From: Chitinimonas sp036961565 | Lineage (GTDB): Bacteria; Pseudomonadota; Gammaproteobacteria; Burkholderiales; Chitinimonadaceae | NCBI RefSeq assembly: GCF_036961565.1 | Contig: NZ_JBAMDD010000009.1 | Coordinates: 141,916 to 205,915, forward strand | DNA length: 64,000 nucleotides | Direction of reading: 5' to 3' | Part shown: one piece after another, positions 1-9,207 of the stretch | Layout: each line of letters begins with the position of its first letter | Numbering within the stretch: position 1 is the first letter of the stretch | Position numbers and translations under genes: made by a program | The notes under the pieces: generated by a model | What the model saw: only the letters and a program-made list of their open reading frames with translations | Told to the model about the DNA's origin: nothing | The model's database searches: none

Positions 1-1
1 C

Positions 2-988
2 CAAGTCGCGCGCACGGCGAATTCGGCACTGACCATTACTTACTGGCGTATCGGCAAGCGCCTGCTGACCGATAACCTTAACGAAGGCCGGGCTGCGTAC
101 GGTCAGCAGATTCTTGCATCACTGGCGCAATCATTGGAGCGCGAGTTTGGCAAGGGCTTCAGCTACTCGGCCTTGACCAGAATGATCCGATTTGCCGAAC
201 TGTTTCCCGACGAGCAGATTCTTGTGCCACTGATACAAGAATTGACCTGGACCCACTTCCTGGCGCTCCTGCCGCTGAAAGACCCGCTAGCTCGTGAGTT
301 TTACGCCGAAATGTGTCGGATCGAGCGGTGGAGCGTTCGCACACTGCGTCAGAAGATCGGTGGCATGCTGTTTGAACGTACAGCGTTGTCGAAGCACAGC
401 CAAGACGTTGTGCGGCAGGAACTGGCCTCGTTGCGCAACGGCCAGTTGTCGCCCGACCTGGTATTCCGTGATCCGTACCTACTAGATTTCCTCGGCCTCT
501 CTGGCGCATGGAGCGAAAAGGACCTGGAGACAGCCATCCTACGCGAGATGGAGACCTTTCTGCTCGAAATGGGCAGTGGCTTCTGCTTCTTAGCCCGCCA
601 GAAGCGCATGTCGGTAGGCAAGGATGATTTCTACCTGGACCTGCTGTTCTACCATCGCCACCTTCGGCGCCTGGTGGCCGTCGAACTGAAGCTGGAATCC
701 TTCCAACCAGCACACACCGGTCAGATGGAGCTTTATCTGCGCTGGCTGGACAAGTATGAGCGTGCACCGTGCGAAGAAGCTCCGATCGGCCTGATTCTAT
801 GTGCCAGCGCCGACGCAGAGCAGGTCGAGTTGCTGCAGCTGGACGACAAGTCGATTCGCGTCGCTGAATATTTGGTCGAATTACCGCCGGCCGAGATTCT
901 CCGAGAGCGCCTACACCGGGCGATTGAACATGCGCGCGAGCGTGATGACGGCATGCTACTACCCAATGAGTCAAAGCGTGAACGATGA
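2..988 (+). CDS. DUF1016 (YhcG-type) PDDEXK nuclease, 5' end cut by window
   Basis: The frame is open from the first bases of the window, and the residues before the first possible start (TTG at 134) already match the N-terminal DUF1016 domain (TYWRIGKRL, AAYGQQIL). The true start therefore lies upstream of the window. The C-terminal half carries a PDDEXK-type core: FYLDLLFYHRHLRRL followed by VAVELKLESF, giving the Asp...Glu-x-Lys metal-binding pattern. YhcG-type proteins are predicted nucleases found scattered in genomes, often on mobile or defence islands; their substrate is generally unknown. The stop overlaps the next gene's start (ATGA), so the two are probably translated together. The family call is firm; the role is inferred. 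Confidence 0.85.
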   Translation, partial: QVARTANSALTITYWRIGKRLLTDNLNEGRAAYGQQILASLAQSLEREFGKGFSYSALTRMIRFAELFPDEQILVPLIQELTWTHFLALLPLKDPLAREFYAEMCRIERWSVRTLRQKIGGMLFERTALSKHSQDVVRQELASLRNGQLSPDLVFRDPYLLDFLGLSGAWSEKDLETAILREMETFLLEMGSGFCFLARQKRMSVGKDDFYLDLLFYHRHLRRLVAVELKLESFQPAHTGQMELYLRWLDKYERAPCEEAPIGLILCASADAEQVELLQLDDKSIRVAEYLVELPPAEILRERLHRAIEHARERDDGMLLPNESKRER

Positions 989-1617
989 GGGACGATCAAC
1001 GGTATCGTTACGCATCTGCCGAGCAATATTTAGAGTCACAATCCGGAGCCAGGGCCCTCCCAATGAAATATCTTGAACGATTCGATAACTGCCTCATCAA
1101 CCCAACGGAAGCAGAATCCTTGGACCGCGACCCAATCAGTGCGTTCTCGTTCTATCTGTCTGGTCGTGTCGCTGCGCTAAGCAAACTTGCGGCTGAGATA
1201 GTTGAGGACTTGGACGCGGGCTACAACGCGGGGGCCATAGACGGTGCAAAAATTGCACACGCAGAAACGCTTATGTGGCTGTGGATACTTGGTGCATACG
1301 AGGTGGTTCGCACAATGCACCAGGCCAAACAGTGTTTTAGCCAATCTGTTGCGGCTGATCTCGGCAAACTGAAGAAGCAACTGGCCAAGGTTAGAATGCC
1401 AGCAGCCAAGATGGAGAAAGCAGGGAGTCAGGCACCTGTAACATCGAATCGCAGCCCATCCGGCTGGGACGTTTCAAGGAAGGATATCTTGGTGAACGAT
1501 CCTGAAGATTCAATAAACGTTTCTGCTCGCGCACTGTTCGCTGAATTTGATCGCGTCCTCTGCGGCATCAAGCGAGCAGACATCCTGTCGTCACACGACG
1601 AATCTTACGAGACATAG
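985..1617 (+). CDS. Unknown protein coupled to the DUF1016 nuclease
   Basis: This 210-residue protein starts at an ATG that overlaps the nuclease stop (ATGA). I do not recognise a family. The middle is rich in Ala, Leu and aromatic residues (about 60-120) and looks helical. A Lys/Ala-rich stretch around 125-145 could be a short coiled coil, and the C-terminus is acidic. No signal peptide or clear membrane segment is visible. Its base composition looks closer to 50 % GC than the rest of the window, which suggests acquired DNA. The tight overlap implies it works with, or regulates, the nuclease; that is inference only. Confidence 0.6.
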   Translation: MRDDQRYRYASAEQYLESQSGARALPMKYLERFDNCLINPTEAESLDRDPISAFSFYLSGRVAALSKLAAEIVEDLDAGYNAGAIDGAKIAHAETLMWLWILGAYEVVRTMHQAKQCFSQSVAADLGKLKKQLAKVRMPAAKMEKAGSQAPVTSNRSPSGWDVSRKDILVNDPEDSINVSARALFAEFDRVLCGIKRADILSSHDESYET

Positions 1618-1740
1618 CCTGCCTGGGTTTTGAGGTCAGCGGTAGAATCATGCTCTTACTTTTAAACTAACACCCAAGAATTCACACGGTTTTTCAAGAC
1701 TTAAACTCAACCAAATGCCGGGCAAACACTCTTGCCAGCC

Positions 1741-2121
1741 TCACCCCACCAACACCACCCCATCCTGCACACACAGCGGCACCGCCAGCAAGGCCGCGCC
1801 CGTGCATTCACCCGCCACGCACACGCCGTCCTGCCAGCGATACCGGGCGTAATGCACATTGCAGCTCACGCTCTCGTGCGGCTTGAAGATCAGTTGCTCC
1901 TGCTGCTTGGCCAGCGGCACACCAAAGTGGGCGCAACGATTGACGTAGCCGTAGACAACCTCGCCGCTACGCAATAACAGCAGGTGGAACGGCATGGCCG
2001 CTACACCCAGCGTCCGCATGGTCGCCACCCCATCCACCAAGTCCGCCAGCGCGCACACTGGCGCGCCCGGCGAGGGGGCATGGGGCACTTGGGTCCAGTG
2101 CTGCGGCTCGGTCGGGCTCAT
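1741..2121 (-). CDS. Small Rieske-type [2Fe-2S] ferredoxin
   Basis: This is a soluble 126-residue protein with the two Rieske cluster motifs: Cys63-x-His65 (NRCAHFGVPL) and Cys87-x-x-His90 (SVSCNVHYARY). Stand-alone Rieske proteins of this size carry electrons or are orphan ferredoxin components; no oxygenase partner lies nearby. I chose the ATG at 2121 (MSPTEP) because a GGAG sits 9 bases upstream. A longer GTG-initiated frame reaches 2172 but has no ribosome site. It lies downstream of rlmB on the same strand after a gap of about 190 bases, so it may be transcribed separately. Confidence 0.8.
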   Translation of the reverse strand: MSPTEPQHWTQVPHAPSPGAPVCALADLVDGVATMRTLGVAAMPFHLLLLRSGEVVYGYVNRCAHFGVPLAKQQEQLIFKPHESVSCNVHYARYRWQDGVCVAGECTGAALLAVPLCVQDGVVLVG

Positions 2122-2315
2122 GAGTAGGGGCTCCATCTGCCGTAGATCATTCTGCACACTCCCTAGGTCCACCCATACACCGGATTCGTGCCCAGCAGGA
2201 TGGCAAGCGCCTCACCCGCCTGCAACACGCCACCTTAGTGTAGCCCCAACCAAAACCGGTGCCGTCGCTGGCTAACCTCCACGGCCAGCCAGCACGACAA
2301 TGCCGATGGAGACGC

Positions 2316-3080
2316 TCAGCGCTTGGCGGCTTCTGCGGCCATCACACGCTGGCGGCGGCTTTCTGCCACACACATGCCGGTCGCAACCGAGACATTCAAG
2401 CTTTCTACCGTGCCGAACATGGGGATGTTGACCAGCACGTCGCAGTGTTCGCGCGTCAGCCTGCGCATGCCCTGCCCTTCCGCGCCCATAACCCAGGCCA
2501 GCGGGCCGGATTGATCAAAATGGAACAGGTCGGTATCGGCATCCATATCCGTACCGGCTATCCAGACCCCGGCGTCTTTCAACTCCCTCAGGCTGCGGGC
2601 CAGATTGGTCACCACAATATAGGGCACCACTTCGGCGGCACCGCATGCCACCTTGGAGACAGTCGCATTGATGCCGACCGATTTATCCTTGGGTGCCAGC
2701 ACGGCGTGCACCCCCATGGCGTCTGCCACCCGCAGGCAGGCGCCCAGGTTATGGGGATCGGTTATACCGTCCAGCACCAGCAGCAGGGGCGGTTCGGTCA
2801 GGTCTTCCAGCACGTCTTCCAGCGCAACAAAGGTCTTGTTGGCATCGATGACGGCCGCCACCCCCTGGTGCCGATGATGACCTGTCAGGCCGTCCAGCCG
2901 TGCTGCATCGGCGTGTATCAGCCGCACGCCAGTGTGTTCCGCCAGTTTCAGCAGCTCGTGCATGCGCGGGTCGTGCCGCTCGCGGGCCACATAGAGTTCC
3001 AGCACGCTTTCGGGCAGGCGGCTGAGGCGGGCGGTGACGGCATGGAAGCCGTGCAGTACGCGGGTATTGGCCATAGTCAT
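2316..3080 (-). CDS. rlmB: 23S rRNA (guanosine-2'-O-)-methyltransferase RlmB
   Basis: RlmB methylates the ribose of G2251 in the 23S rRNA P-loop using S-adenosylmethionine. The 254-residue length is normal. An N-terminal substrate-binding domain (about 1-95) is followed by a SpoU/SPOUT fold with all three family motifs: DGITDPHNLGACLR, GAEGQGMRRL and IPMFGTVESLNVSVA. The first ATG overlaps the recJ stop (ATGA), so translation is probably coupled to recJ; a second ATG two codons on is possible. It is the third gene after the COG4255 gene and recJ in one minus-strand run. Confidence 0.95.
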   Translation of the reverse strand: MTMANTRVLHGFHAVTARLSRLPESVLELYVARERHDPRMHELLKLAEHTGVRLIHADAARLDGLTGHHRHQGVAAVIDANKTFVALEDVLEDLTEPPLLLVLDGITDPHNLGACLRVADAMGVHAVLAPKDKSVGINATVSKVACGAAEVVPYIVVTNLARSLRELKDAGVWIAGTDMDADTDLFHFDQSGPLAWVMGAEGQGMRRLTREHCDVLVNIPMFGTVESLNVSVATGMCVAESRRQRVMAAEAAKR

Positions 3081-4771
3081 GGTTCCTGGTGGGCATGATC
3101 CAGCAGCAGTTGCAGGCTACGCCTGCCTTGCCACTCATTCACGCAAAGTTGGTAGACCGCCTCTACCCGGTCGGGTAGCGGTTCGGCATGCTGGAAGTAC
3201 ATGGCGTCAAAGGTTTGGCCGCCCTGGCCTTCCAGTTGTAATTTCAGGTGCTTCTCGCCCACCACCCGCTGGCTGCGCACGCGAAAGCGGCCGATAAACC
3301 TTGGCGCGGGAAAACCCTGGCCCCATACCCGGCAATCGAGGCGCTCGGCCAGCTCCATACTCATGGCAGCGGCATCCAACTCCCCGTCGGTTTCCACCGT
3401 GCGGGTCAGGGCCTGTGTGTCCAGCAGCTCGCGGCACACCGTCTCGAAGCACTGCCTGAACAACCCTACGCCATCGGGGTCGGCCAGGGTCAGGCCGGCG
3501 GCCATGGCGTGGCCGCCAAATTTGGCAATCAGGTTAGGCTCGCGCTTGGAAACCAGGTCCAACGCATCACGCAGATGCAAGCCGGGGATGGAGCGGCCAG
3601 AACCCTTGATCTCGCCTTCGAGGCCTTGCGCAAACACGATGGTGGGACGATGGTGCTTGTCCTTGAGCCGGCTGGCGACCAGGCCCACTACGCCCTGGTG
3701 GAAATCCGGGTCGAACACGGTCAGGCTGTAGCGATCCCCGACATCGATCTGATCGAGCTTGGCCTGGGCGATATCCTGCATCTCAGCTTCGATATGGCGC
3801 CGCTCACGATTGAGCTGATCCAGCTCGCGCGCCATGGCCAGCGCCGCGTCGGCATTGGCCGCCGTCAGGCAGGCAATGCCCAGGCTCATATCGTCCAGCC
3901 GCCCTGCTGCGTTCAGGCGCGGCCCCAGCATGAACCCCAGGTCGAAGGCGCTCGCCCGGCGTGCTTCGCGGCCAGCCGCCTGGTACAAGGCCTGGATGCC
4001 GGGACAGGCACGGCCGGCACGCATGCGCTTGAGGCCTTGCTCCACCAGAATGCGGTTGTTGACATCCAGTTTGACCACATCTGCCACCGTACCCAGCGCG
4101 ACCAGGTCCAGCAACTCCGCCAGGTTGGGGCCGGTGCCCTCGCCAAAGGCGCCCCGCTGGCGCAGTTCGGCGCGCAAGCCCAATAGCACATAGAACATCA
4201 CACCCACACCGGCCAGATGCTTGCTGGCAAACTCGCAGCCGGGCTGATTGGGGTTCACGATCACGGCCTCGGGCAGTATCTCGCCGGGCAGGTGGTGGTC
4301 GGTGATCAGGACATCCATGCCCAGTTGCCGGGCACGCTGCACACCGGCGGCACTGGCGATGCCGTTATCCACCGTCACAATCAGCTGCGGCTGGCGGCTT
4401 GCCGCCAGCTCGACGATCTCCGGTGTCAGGCCGTAACCGTATTCAAAACGGTTGGGCACCAAAAACTCCACCTTGGCACCCAGCATGGAGAGCCCACGCA
4501 AACCCACCGCGCAAGCAGTGGCGCCGTCGGCATCGTAATCGGCCACGATCAGGATACGCTCCTGTGCAGCGACGGCATCCGCCAGTCTGGCAGCGGCTTG
4601 CGCCAGACCCTTGAGCCCGCTGGGTGGCAACAAATGCTTCAGCTCGGTTTCCAGCTCAGTGGCGCTGCATATGCCCCGGGCGGCATAAACGCGGGCCTCC
4701 ACCGGGTGCAGGCCTGCGGCAAGCAGGCTGTGCTCTGCCTCGGGTGGAATCGTACGGGTCAGTATTTGCAT
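3077..4771 (-). CDS. recJ: Single-stranded-DNA-specific exonuclease RecJ
   Basis: RecJ degrades single-stranded DNA 5' to 3' in recombination, mismatch repair and rescue of stalled forks. The DHH phosphoesterase motifs are complete: DYDADG at 78-83, DNG at 135-137 and DHH at 158-160, then LDLVALGTVADVV and GPRLNAAGR. A DHHA1 domain follows (GVVGLVASRLKDKHHRP, KFGGHAMAAGL) and then a C-terminal OB-like part. The ATG at 4771 (MQILTR) gives 564 residues, close to the usual 560-580; the open frame extends to 4915 but that stretch is Cys-rich and unlike RecJ. It follows the COG4255 gene by 43 bases and overlaps rlmB. Confidence 0.96.
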   Translation of the reverse strand: MQILTRTIPPEAEHSLLAAGLHPVEARVYAARGICSATELETELKHLLPPSGLKGLAQAAARLADAVAAQERILIVADYDADGATACAVGLRGLSMLGAKVEFLVPNRFEYGYGLTPEIVELAASRQPQLIVTVDNGIASAAGVQRARQLGMDVLITDHHLPGEILPEAVIVNPNQPGCEFASKHLAGVGVMFYVLLGLRAELRQRGAFGEGTGPNLAELLDLVALGTVADVVKLDVNNRILVEQGLKRMRAGRACPGIQALYQAAGREARRASAFDLGFMLGPRLNAAGRLDDMSLGIACLTAANADAALAMARELDQLNRERRHIEAEMQDIAQAKLDQIDVGDRYSLTVFDPDFHQGVVGLVASRLKDKHHRPTIVFAQGLEGEIKGSGRSIPGLHLRDALDLVSKREPNLIAKFGGHAMAAGLTLADPDGVGLFRQCFETVCRELLDTQALTRTVETDGELDAAAMSMELAERLDCRVWGQGFPAPRFIGRFRVRSQRVVGEKHLKLQLEGQGGQTFDAMYFQHAEPLPDRVEAVYQLCVNEWQGRRSLQLLLDHAHQEP

Positions 4772-4814
4772 GTAGGGAAACGTGGCACAACAGAGGTTAC
4801 AAGGGCCGTCATGG

Positions 4815-5828
4815 TCACACAGCTTCGGCCAGGCAATCACGCAACAGTACCGGTCGCCGCCAGAGCTTCCAGCGATCGCCACGGCGCAAACTCGCCTGCA
4901 GGGTCTGCTGTGCACCTAGTAGCACCATATCGATGGCGTCCACCTCACCCGCTTGCCAAGCAGCCAGCAGGGGTTGGAACCAATCGCGCTCCAGCTGCTG
5001 CAAGGCCTCTCGCCAGGCGTGGATATCACCCTGCCTTGCACTGGCCACCAGTTGATCCAGGCAGATCAGGGTGTGGCCGGCACCGGATGCCTTCCAACCC
5101 GCCGGTAGTGCCTGGTGGGCCACGCCGGCAGCCTGCGCCAGGCCACATGCCAGCGCATCATTACCGACCAGCCTGTCGCAGGGCTTGATCAGCCCATGGG
5201 GGGCAACGCCCTCGCCCCACAGCCAGATCGAATTGATGGTGGGCCTACCCGCCTGCTCGCGCGCATCATTGGCAGGCTGGGTATAGAGCAGCATCTGCAG
5301 CTCGTTGAGCAAGCGATGCCAGCGCAGTGCCGTGGGGCCTTTGGGTAGGTGTGCATGCACATCCTGCCCCACTACCCGCGCCAAGGGCGTGGTGGTGAAA
5401 TCAGGCGCCTCGGGCAGGCGCAAGTACCAGCGGTTGGGTGTGGCTGCCACAAACTGGTAGCCGTCGTCGGCATACAGCTTGTTCAAGGCTGCCACCAGGG
5501 CATCCGCCTCGGCCTGGTCGATTGCCAGCAGGCTGGCATCAAACAAAAAGGCCCTATCACGGTCTGCCCGCAGGTGTACCGGGTCGGCGCGCAGCCAATG
5601 GCCCGCCGCTGCGCCTGGCAGATCCAGCGGCAAGGTGAGGGCGGCCGCACCGCCCCCCTCGCCACCAAACTGCTGGCGCAACCAGTCTTCCATGGTGGTG
5701 GCAGGCTGTGGACGACGGTCGGCGCGGCCCAGCAGGCTACTCAGTCCGGGCAACGCCATTTCCACCACAGGGTCAAACCCCGCCTGCCTGGCAAAACGCA
5801 GGTCGGGCAACAGCAAAGTCAGTTTCAT
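4815..5828 (-). CDS. COG4255-type conserved protein upstream of recJ
   Basis: This 337-residue cytoplasmic protein has no signal peptide. It resembles the conserved betaproteobacterial family that sits next to recJ and is often labelled a phosphoglycerate-mutase-like or regulatory protein. Recognisable parts are an opening MKLTLLLPDL, a segment around 120-165 ending LPKGPTALRWHRLLNELQM, and INSIWLWGEG near the middle. Enzymatic function is unproven and I see no confident catalytic motif. The start overlaps the stop of the PilZ-like gene by one base (TGATG), and recJ begins 43 bases downstream, so the genes form one operon. The family call is from context and memory of the neighbourhood. Confidence 0.7.
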   Translation of the reverse strand: MKLTLLLPDLRFARQAGFDPVVEMALPGLSSLLGRADRRPQPATTMEDWLRQQFGGEGGGAAALTLPLDLPGAAAGHWLRADPVHLRADRDRAFLFDASLLAIDQAEADALVAALNKLYADDGYQFVAATPNRWYLRLPEAPDFTTTPLARVVGQDVHAHLPKGPTALRWHRLLNELQMLLYTQPANDAREQAGRPTINSIWLWGEGVAPHGLIKPCDRLVGNDALACGLAQAAGVAHQALPAGWKASGAGHTLICLDQLVASARQGDIHAWREALQQLERDWFQPLLAAWQAGEVDAIDMVLLGAQQTLQASLRRGDRWKLWRRPVLLRDCLAEAV

Positions 5829-7429
5829 CAGCTACTCGAATCGCGCTTCGCGCCGGTCTGTGTGTCGCCCGCGACCGTGGCCAACCGCTCTACCCGGTAG
5901 ATCACGCAATCAGCACCTATCTCCTGCTGGCTGATTACCCGGAAAGCCAGGTCCCCCTCGCGGGTTGCCGGCGCCCCGTAGGTCTTACCAGCAACCAGGT
6001 CGGCCTTGGCCAGTATCAGTAGATGGCTGTTCTCATTCAGCGGATCGGGCCGCAGGTAGAGGCCCAGCAGGTTGTCCCAGGATTGGTGGTCAGACACCAT
6101 GTCCCATTGCGATACATTGGCGCGACGCGTCAGGCGCACCGATTCCGGATCGCGTGCCAGCAGTTGCACGCCAGCTACCATTTGTCCCTGACCACGGGCA
6201 ATGGCCCGACGGACGATACCAATGCGCCAGTTCACATCCTTGTCGGTCTTGACCCCCATCAGCATGCCCACCTTGAGCCAGCCTGTATGCTTGTTGAGCT
6301 GCAGGCCCACACCGGTGGCACTGACATCCTCCACCATGGCGCGCTCTATGGTGGTCTCGTTGGTGCGAGTCTTGGTCTCCTGGGTGGCTTGCACCACCAT
6401 GCGGCGTATGGCGCCGAAGTCGTAGCAGATGGTCAGCGAGCCGCTGATGGCCTTGCGCTCGGCCTGCCGCTTGACTTCGCGGCCGCTCCAGCGATTTTTC
6501 AGATGCTTGATCACCACCAGGGTCTCTGCCACCTCCAGGTGTTCGTCCGCATTCATCTTTTGCGGCACCTTACCCTGGCTGGTGATGATGTTTTCCAGCG
6601 CCACCAGTTCCATCAGGGTCTTCTCAAGGCCATAGAACAAACCACGGCCCTGCACCAGCGCCTGGGTAGGCATGCGGGTCAGCATGGTGGGCGGGTTGTC
6701 ATCGCTGTTGGCCTGGCCGAACGGCGTCTGGCTGGAGTGCTTGTCGCTGACCTTGATAAAGCTTGCCAAGGTATCGGCCACTCTATCGGCAATCAGCAGT
6801 TGCCGCCCCTGCAAGTCTGGCGTCAAGGTACGCGACAGCAACACCAGGTGCGACAGTTGTTTCTGCAGGCGCCCAGCCTCGCCATCGGGCCGGGCTATCC
6901 TGGAGGCAAAGGTGCCGCCCAGGCTCAGGGCAAACTCCGCAGCCGGGCCAATTTCGTGCCAGGGCAGGCGGTCCATCTTGGGCTCGCGCACAAAACGCAC
7001 TACATGGTCACGGCCTATCCAGTACAGCCAGTTGGCCACCGATGCCTGCACCAGCGGTGCATTGGCCGGCTTGCGCGCCAGCTCGACCATATCGCGGCGC
7101 AAAGCCTCGGTATAAGCCTCGAGTATCACGGCACAGAAGGGTACGGTGGTCTGCAGCAGCAGATTCAGCCTGGCATGGTTGGTCTTGGCCTCCAGCATGC
7201 CTGCCATGGCACCCTCCAGGATGCTGCGCAGGTCGTCATCAATCGCCCGCATGATGGCCAAACCATCGCGGCGATGTTCGGCGCGGCGAAGCTCCTGTGC
7301 CAGCCACTCTCCTGCCGATTGCATGGCCTGGACAGGCGCCAGCGTAGCCGAGCTCTGCACGGTGGCCACCGCCTTGTCCAAGCGGGATTCCCGGCCGAAT
7401 ACGAATAGCTTCTTGAAGGTGTCTATCAT
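5828..7429 (-). CDS. PilZ-like domain protein, first gene of the recJ operon
   Basis: This 533-residue protein has a long alpha-helical N-terminal region (about 1-310, no transmembrane segments) and a C-terminal domain that looks like PilZ. The domain shows RQAER (Arg321, Arg325; RxxxR) and DVSATG (Asp368, Ser370, Gly373; DxSxxG), the two motifs that bind c-di-GMP. The spacing between them is wider than usual, so binding is a prediction. It is the first gene of the run PilZ-like, COG4255, recJ, rlmB, with TGATG coupling to the next gene. The role is unknown; a c-di-GMP-responsive adaptor is possible. Confidence 0.7.
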   Translation of the reverse strand: MIDTFKKLFVFGRESRLDKAVATVQSSATLAPVQAMQSAGEWLAQELRRAEHRRDGLAIMRAIDDDLRSILEGAMAGMLEAKTNHARLNLLLQTTVPFCAVILEAYTEALRRDMVELARKPANAPLVQASVANWLYWIGRDHVVRFVREPKMDRLPWHEIGPAAEFALSLGGTFASRIARPDGEAGRLQKQLSHLVLLSRTLTPDLQGRQLLIADRVADTLASFIKVSDKHSSQTPFGQANSDDNPPTMLTRMPTQALVQGRGLFYGLEKTLMELVALENIITSQGKVPQKMNADEHLEVAETLVVIKHLKNRWSGREVKRQAERKAISGSLTICYDFGAIRRMVVQATQETKTRTNETTIERAMVEDVSATGVGLQLNKHTGWLKVGMLMGVKTDKDVNWRIGIVRRAIARGQGQMVAGVQLLARDPESVRLTRRANVSQWDMVSDHQSWDNLLGLYLRPDPLNENSHLLILAKADLVAGKTYGAPATREGDLAFRVISQQEIGADCVIYRVERLATVAGDTQTGAKRDSSS

Positions 7430-7965
7430 CTAGCAGCAGTACCCAGTGTTATCCCCGCAGGGGCCATCCAGTATGTCATCCCATCATATCGGCACTGCGG
7501 CGCAATAATCCATGGGTGCATTGGGAATGCCTTCAGGAACCTCATAAAACCCACGTTCTCGCGCCCACCACCCAGCCACGCCGGGTGCCCGATGGCAAGG
7601 TGCGCAAGCCATACTCCCACCGCACCGCTCGCTGTAGCGCAGACACAATCCGCCATAGGCGATTGATTTTACCGGTTCCGGCAGCACGCCGTCCTGCTTA
7701 TGGGCTGATGCAGCAATGGAAACCGGGCATTGCAACCTCACCCGGCAAAAGCTGGCCGCATTCTACCCCGCCACCGCCCGCCACATGAAACTAAGGCAAA
7801 GCCCCCTGGCTCACAAAGCTATATGTTATGACGCTCTTGAGCGGTGTCCGGTTCACTCTTGGGAACTCCTCGCCAGCATCAGGATCGACTCGGCTCCGAT
7901 GTGGGCGGGCAGCCCCCTGCTGTGGCACACTTCGCCCCTTACTTCCCTTACTAGCATGGTATCGC
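7430..7965 (+). other. Divergent intergenic region, no supported gene
   Basis: About 536 bases separate the start of the PilZ-like gene (minus strand) from lolC (plus strand). Several short open frames exist on both strands (for example 7484-7741 on the minus strand). None has a good ribosome site together with a recognisable product. It presumably holds the promoters of both operons, but no clear -35/-10 pair stands out. Confidence 0.5.
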
Positions 7966-9207
7966 GTGAATTCATTTGAATGGCTGATCGGTCTGCGCTA
8001 CACCCGCGCCAAGCGCCGCAACGGCTTTATCTCGTTTATCTCGGCTGCCTCCATGGCCGGTATCGCCCTGGGGGTCATCGCCCTCATCACGGTACTGTCC
8101 GTCATGAACGGTTTCCAGCGCGAAATCCGTGGCCGCATCCTGGAAGTAGCCTCCCATGTGCAGGCCGGCGGTGAAGGTGGCAGACTGGCGCGCTGGCAGG
8201 AAGCCGATGCCACGCTGAAACAGCATCCGGACGTCATCGCCAGCGCACCCTATGTGCAAGGCCAGGGCCTGCTCTGGCACGAGGGTGCCACTCAGGGCGC
8301 CATGGTGCGCGGGATCGTTCCCAAGCTGGAAGAACAGGTGGCCGGCCTGGGCAGCCACATGGTGGGTGGCAGTCTGGACGCACTCAAGACAGGTGAATTC
8401 AACGTGGTGCTGGGCCAGGAGCTGGCTCGGGCCTTGGGTGTCGGCCTTGGTGATAAGGTCACGCTAGCCATCCCGCAGGGCAACATCACCCCAGCCGGCA
8501 TGATGCCGCGCTTTCGCAGCTTTACCGTGGTCGGCCTATTCCGTATTGATATGTACCAATACGATGCTGGCCTGGCCCTGGTGGATCTGGCCGATGCACA
8601 AAAACTCTACCGGCTGGGTGAGGATATCAGCGGCATACGGCTGAAAATCACCGACCCGCTTGCTGCCCCCACGGTGCGCGAGACCCTGCAAGCCAGCCAT
8701 CAGTCCTTATGGATCAGCGACTGGACTATGGAGAACAGCAACTACTTCCGCGCGGTACAGATCGAAAAACGCATGATGTCGCTGATACTGACGCTGATAG
8801 TCGGTATTGCTGCCTTCAACCTGGTATCCAGCCTGGTCATGACCGTCACCGACAAACAGGCCGACATTGCCATTCTGCGCACCCTGGGTGCATCGCCCGG
8901 CAGCATACTCAAGATATTCGTGATACAGGGTGCCACCATAGGCATAGTCGGTACGCTGGTAGGCGTTTTGTGCGGCACGCTGCTGGCCTACAACGTAGGC
9001 GCGGTGGTCAGCTTCTTTGAGGGCCTGCTGAACTTCAAGATACTCTCGCCCCAGGTTTATCTGATCTCGTCTGTCCCCAGCGAAGTATTGGTCGGCGACG
9101 TCGTGTTTGTCGGTACGGTATCGCTGGTGCTGGCCTTCCTGGCAACGCTCTACCCTAGTTGGCGTGCTGCCCGCATCAACCCTGCGGAGGCCTTGCGCTA
9201 TGAGTAA
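7966..9207 (+). CDS. lolC: Lipoprotein-releasing system permease LolC/E
   Basis: This is the inner-membrane subunit of the LolCDE ABC transporter, which extracts outer-membrane lipoproteins and passes them to LolA. The N-terminus has the family signature (FEWLIGLRYTRAKRRNGFIS) and a first membrane helix at about 22-47, ending LSVMNGFQRE. A large periplasmic domain spans about 50-265 and three more helices occupy about 270-405. I chose the GTG at 7966 because homologues begin just before the FIGLRY-type motif. The upstream open frame to 7828 is Cys/Arg-rich and not LolC-like. Only one permease gene is present, so it may act as a homodimer (LolF-type). It overlaps lolD by 8 bases. Confidence 0.93.
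   Translation: MNSFEWLIGLRYTRAKRRNGFISFISAASMAGIALGVIALITVLSVMNGFQREIRGRILEVASHVQAGGEGGRLARWQEADATLKQHPDVIASAPYVQGQGLLWHEGATQGAMVRGIVPKLEEQVAGLGSHMVGGSLDALKTGEFNVVLGQELARALGVGLGDKVTLAIPQGNITPAGMMPRFRSFTVVGLFRIDMYQYDAGLALVDLADAQKLYRLGEDISGIRLKITDPLAAPTVRETLQASHQSLWISDWTMENSNYFRAVQIEKRMMSLILTLIVGIAAFNLVSSLVMTVTDKQADIAILRTLGASPGSILKIFVIQGATIGIVGTLVGVLCGTLLAYNVGAVVSFFEGLLNFKILSPQVYLISSVPSEVLVGDVVFVGTVSLVLAFLATLYPSWRAARINPAEALRYE

Noticed and set aside
6023..7408. Plus-strand frame opposite the PilZ-like gene
   Set aside because: The composition is dominated by His, Gln and Gly, with no ribosome site or family motif.
7484..7741. Minus-strand 85-residue Cys-rich frame between the PilZ-like gene and lolC
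   Set aside because: There is no ribosome site and no known family; the CxxC-like spacing is not conserved in a recognisable way.
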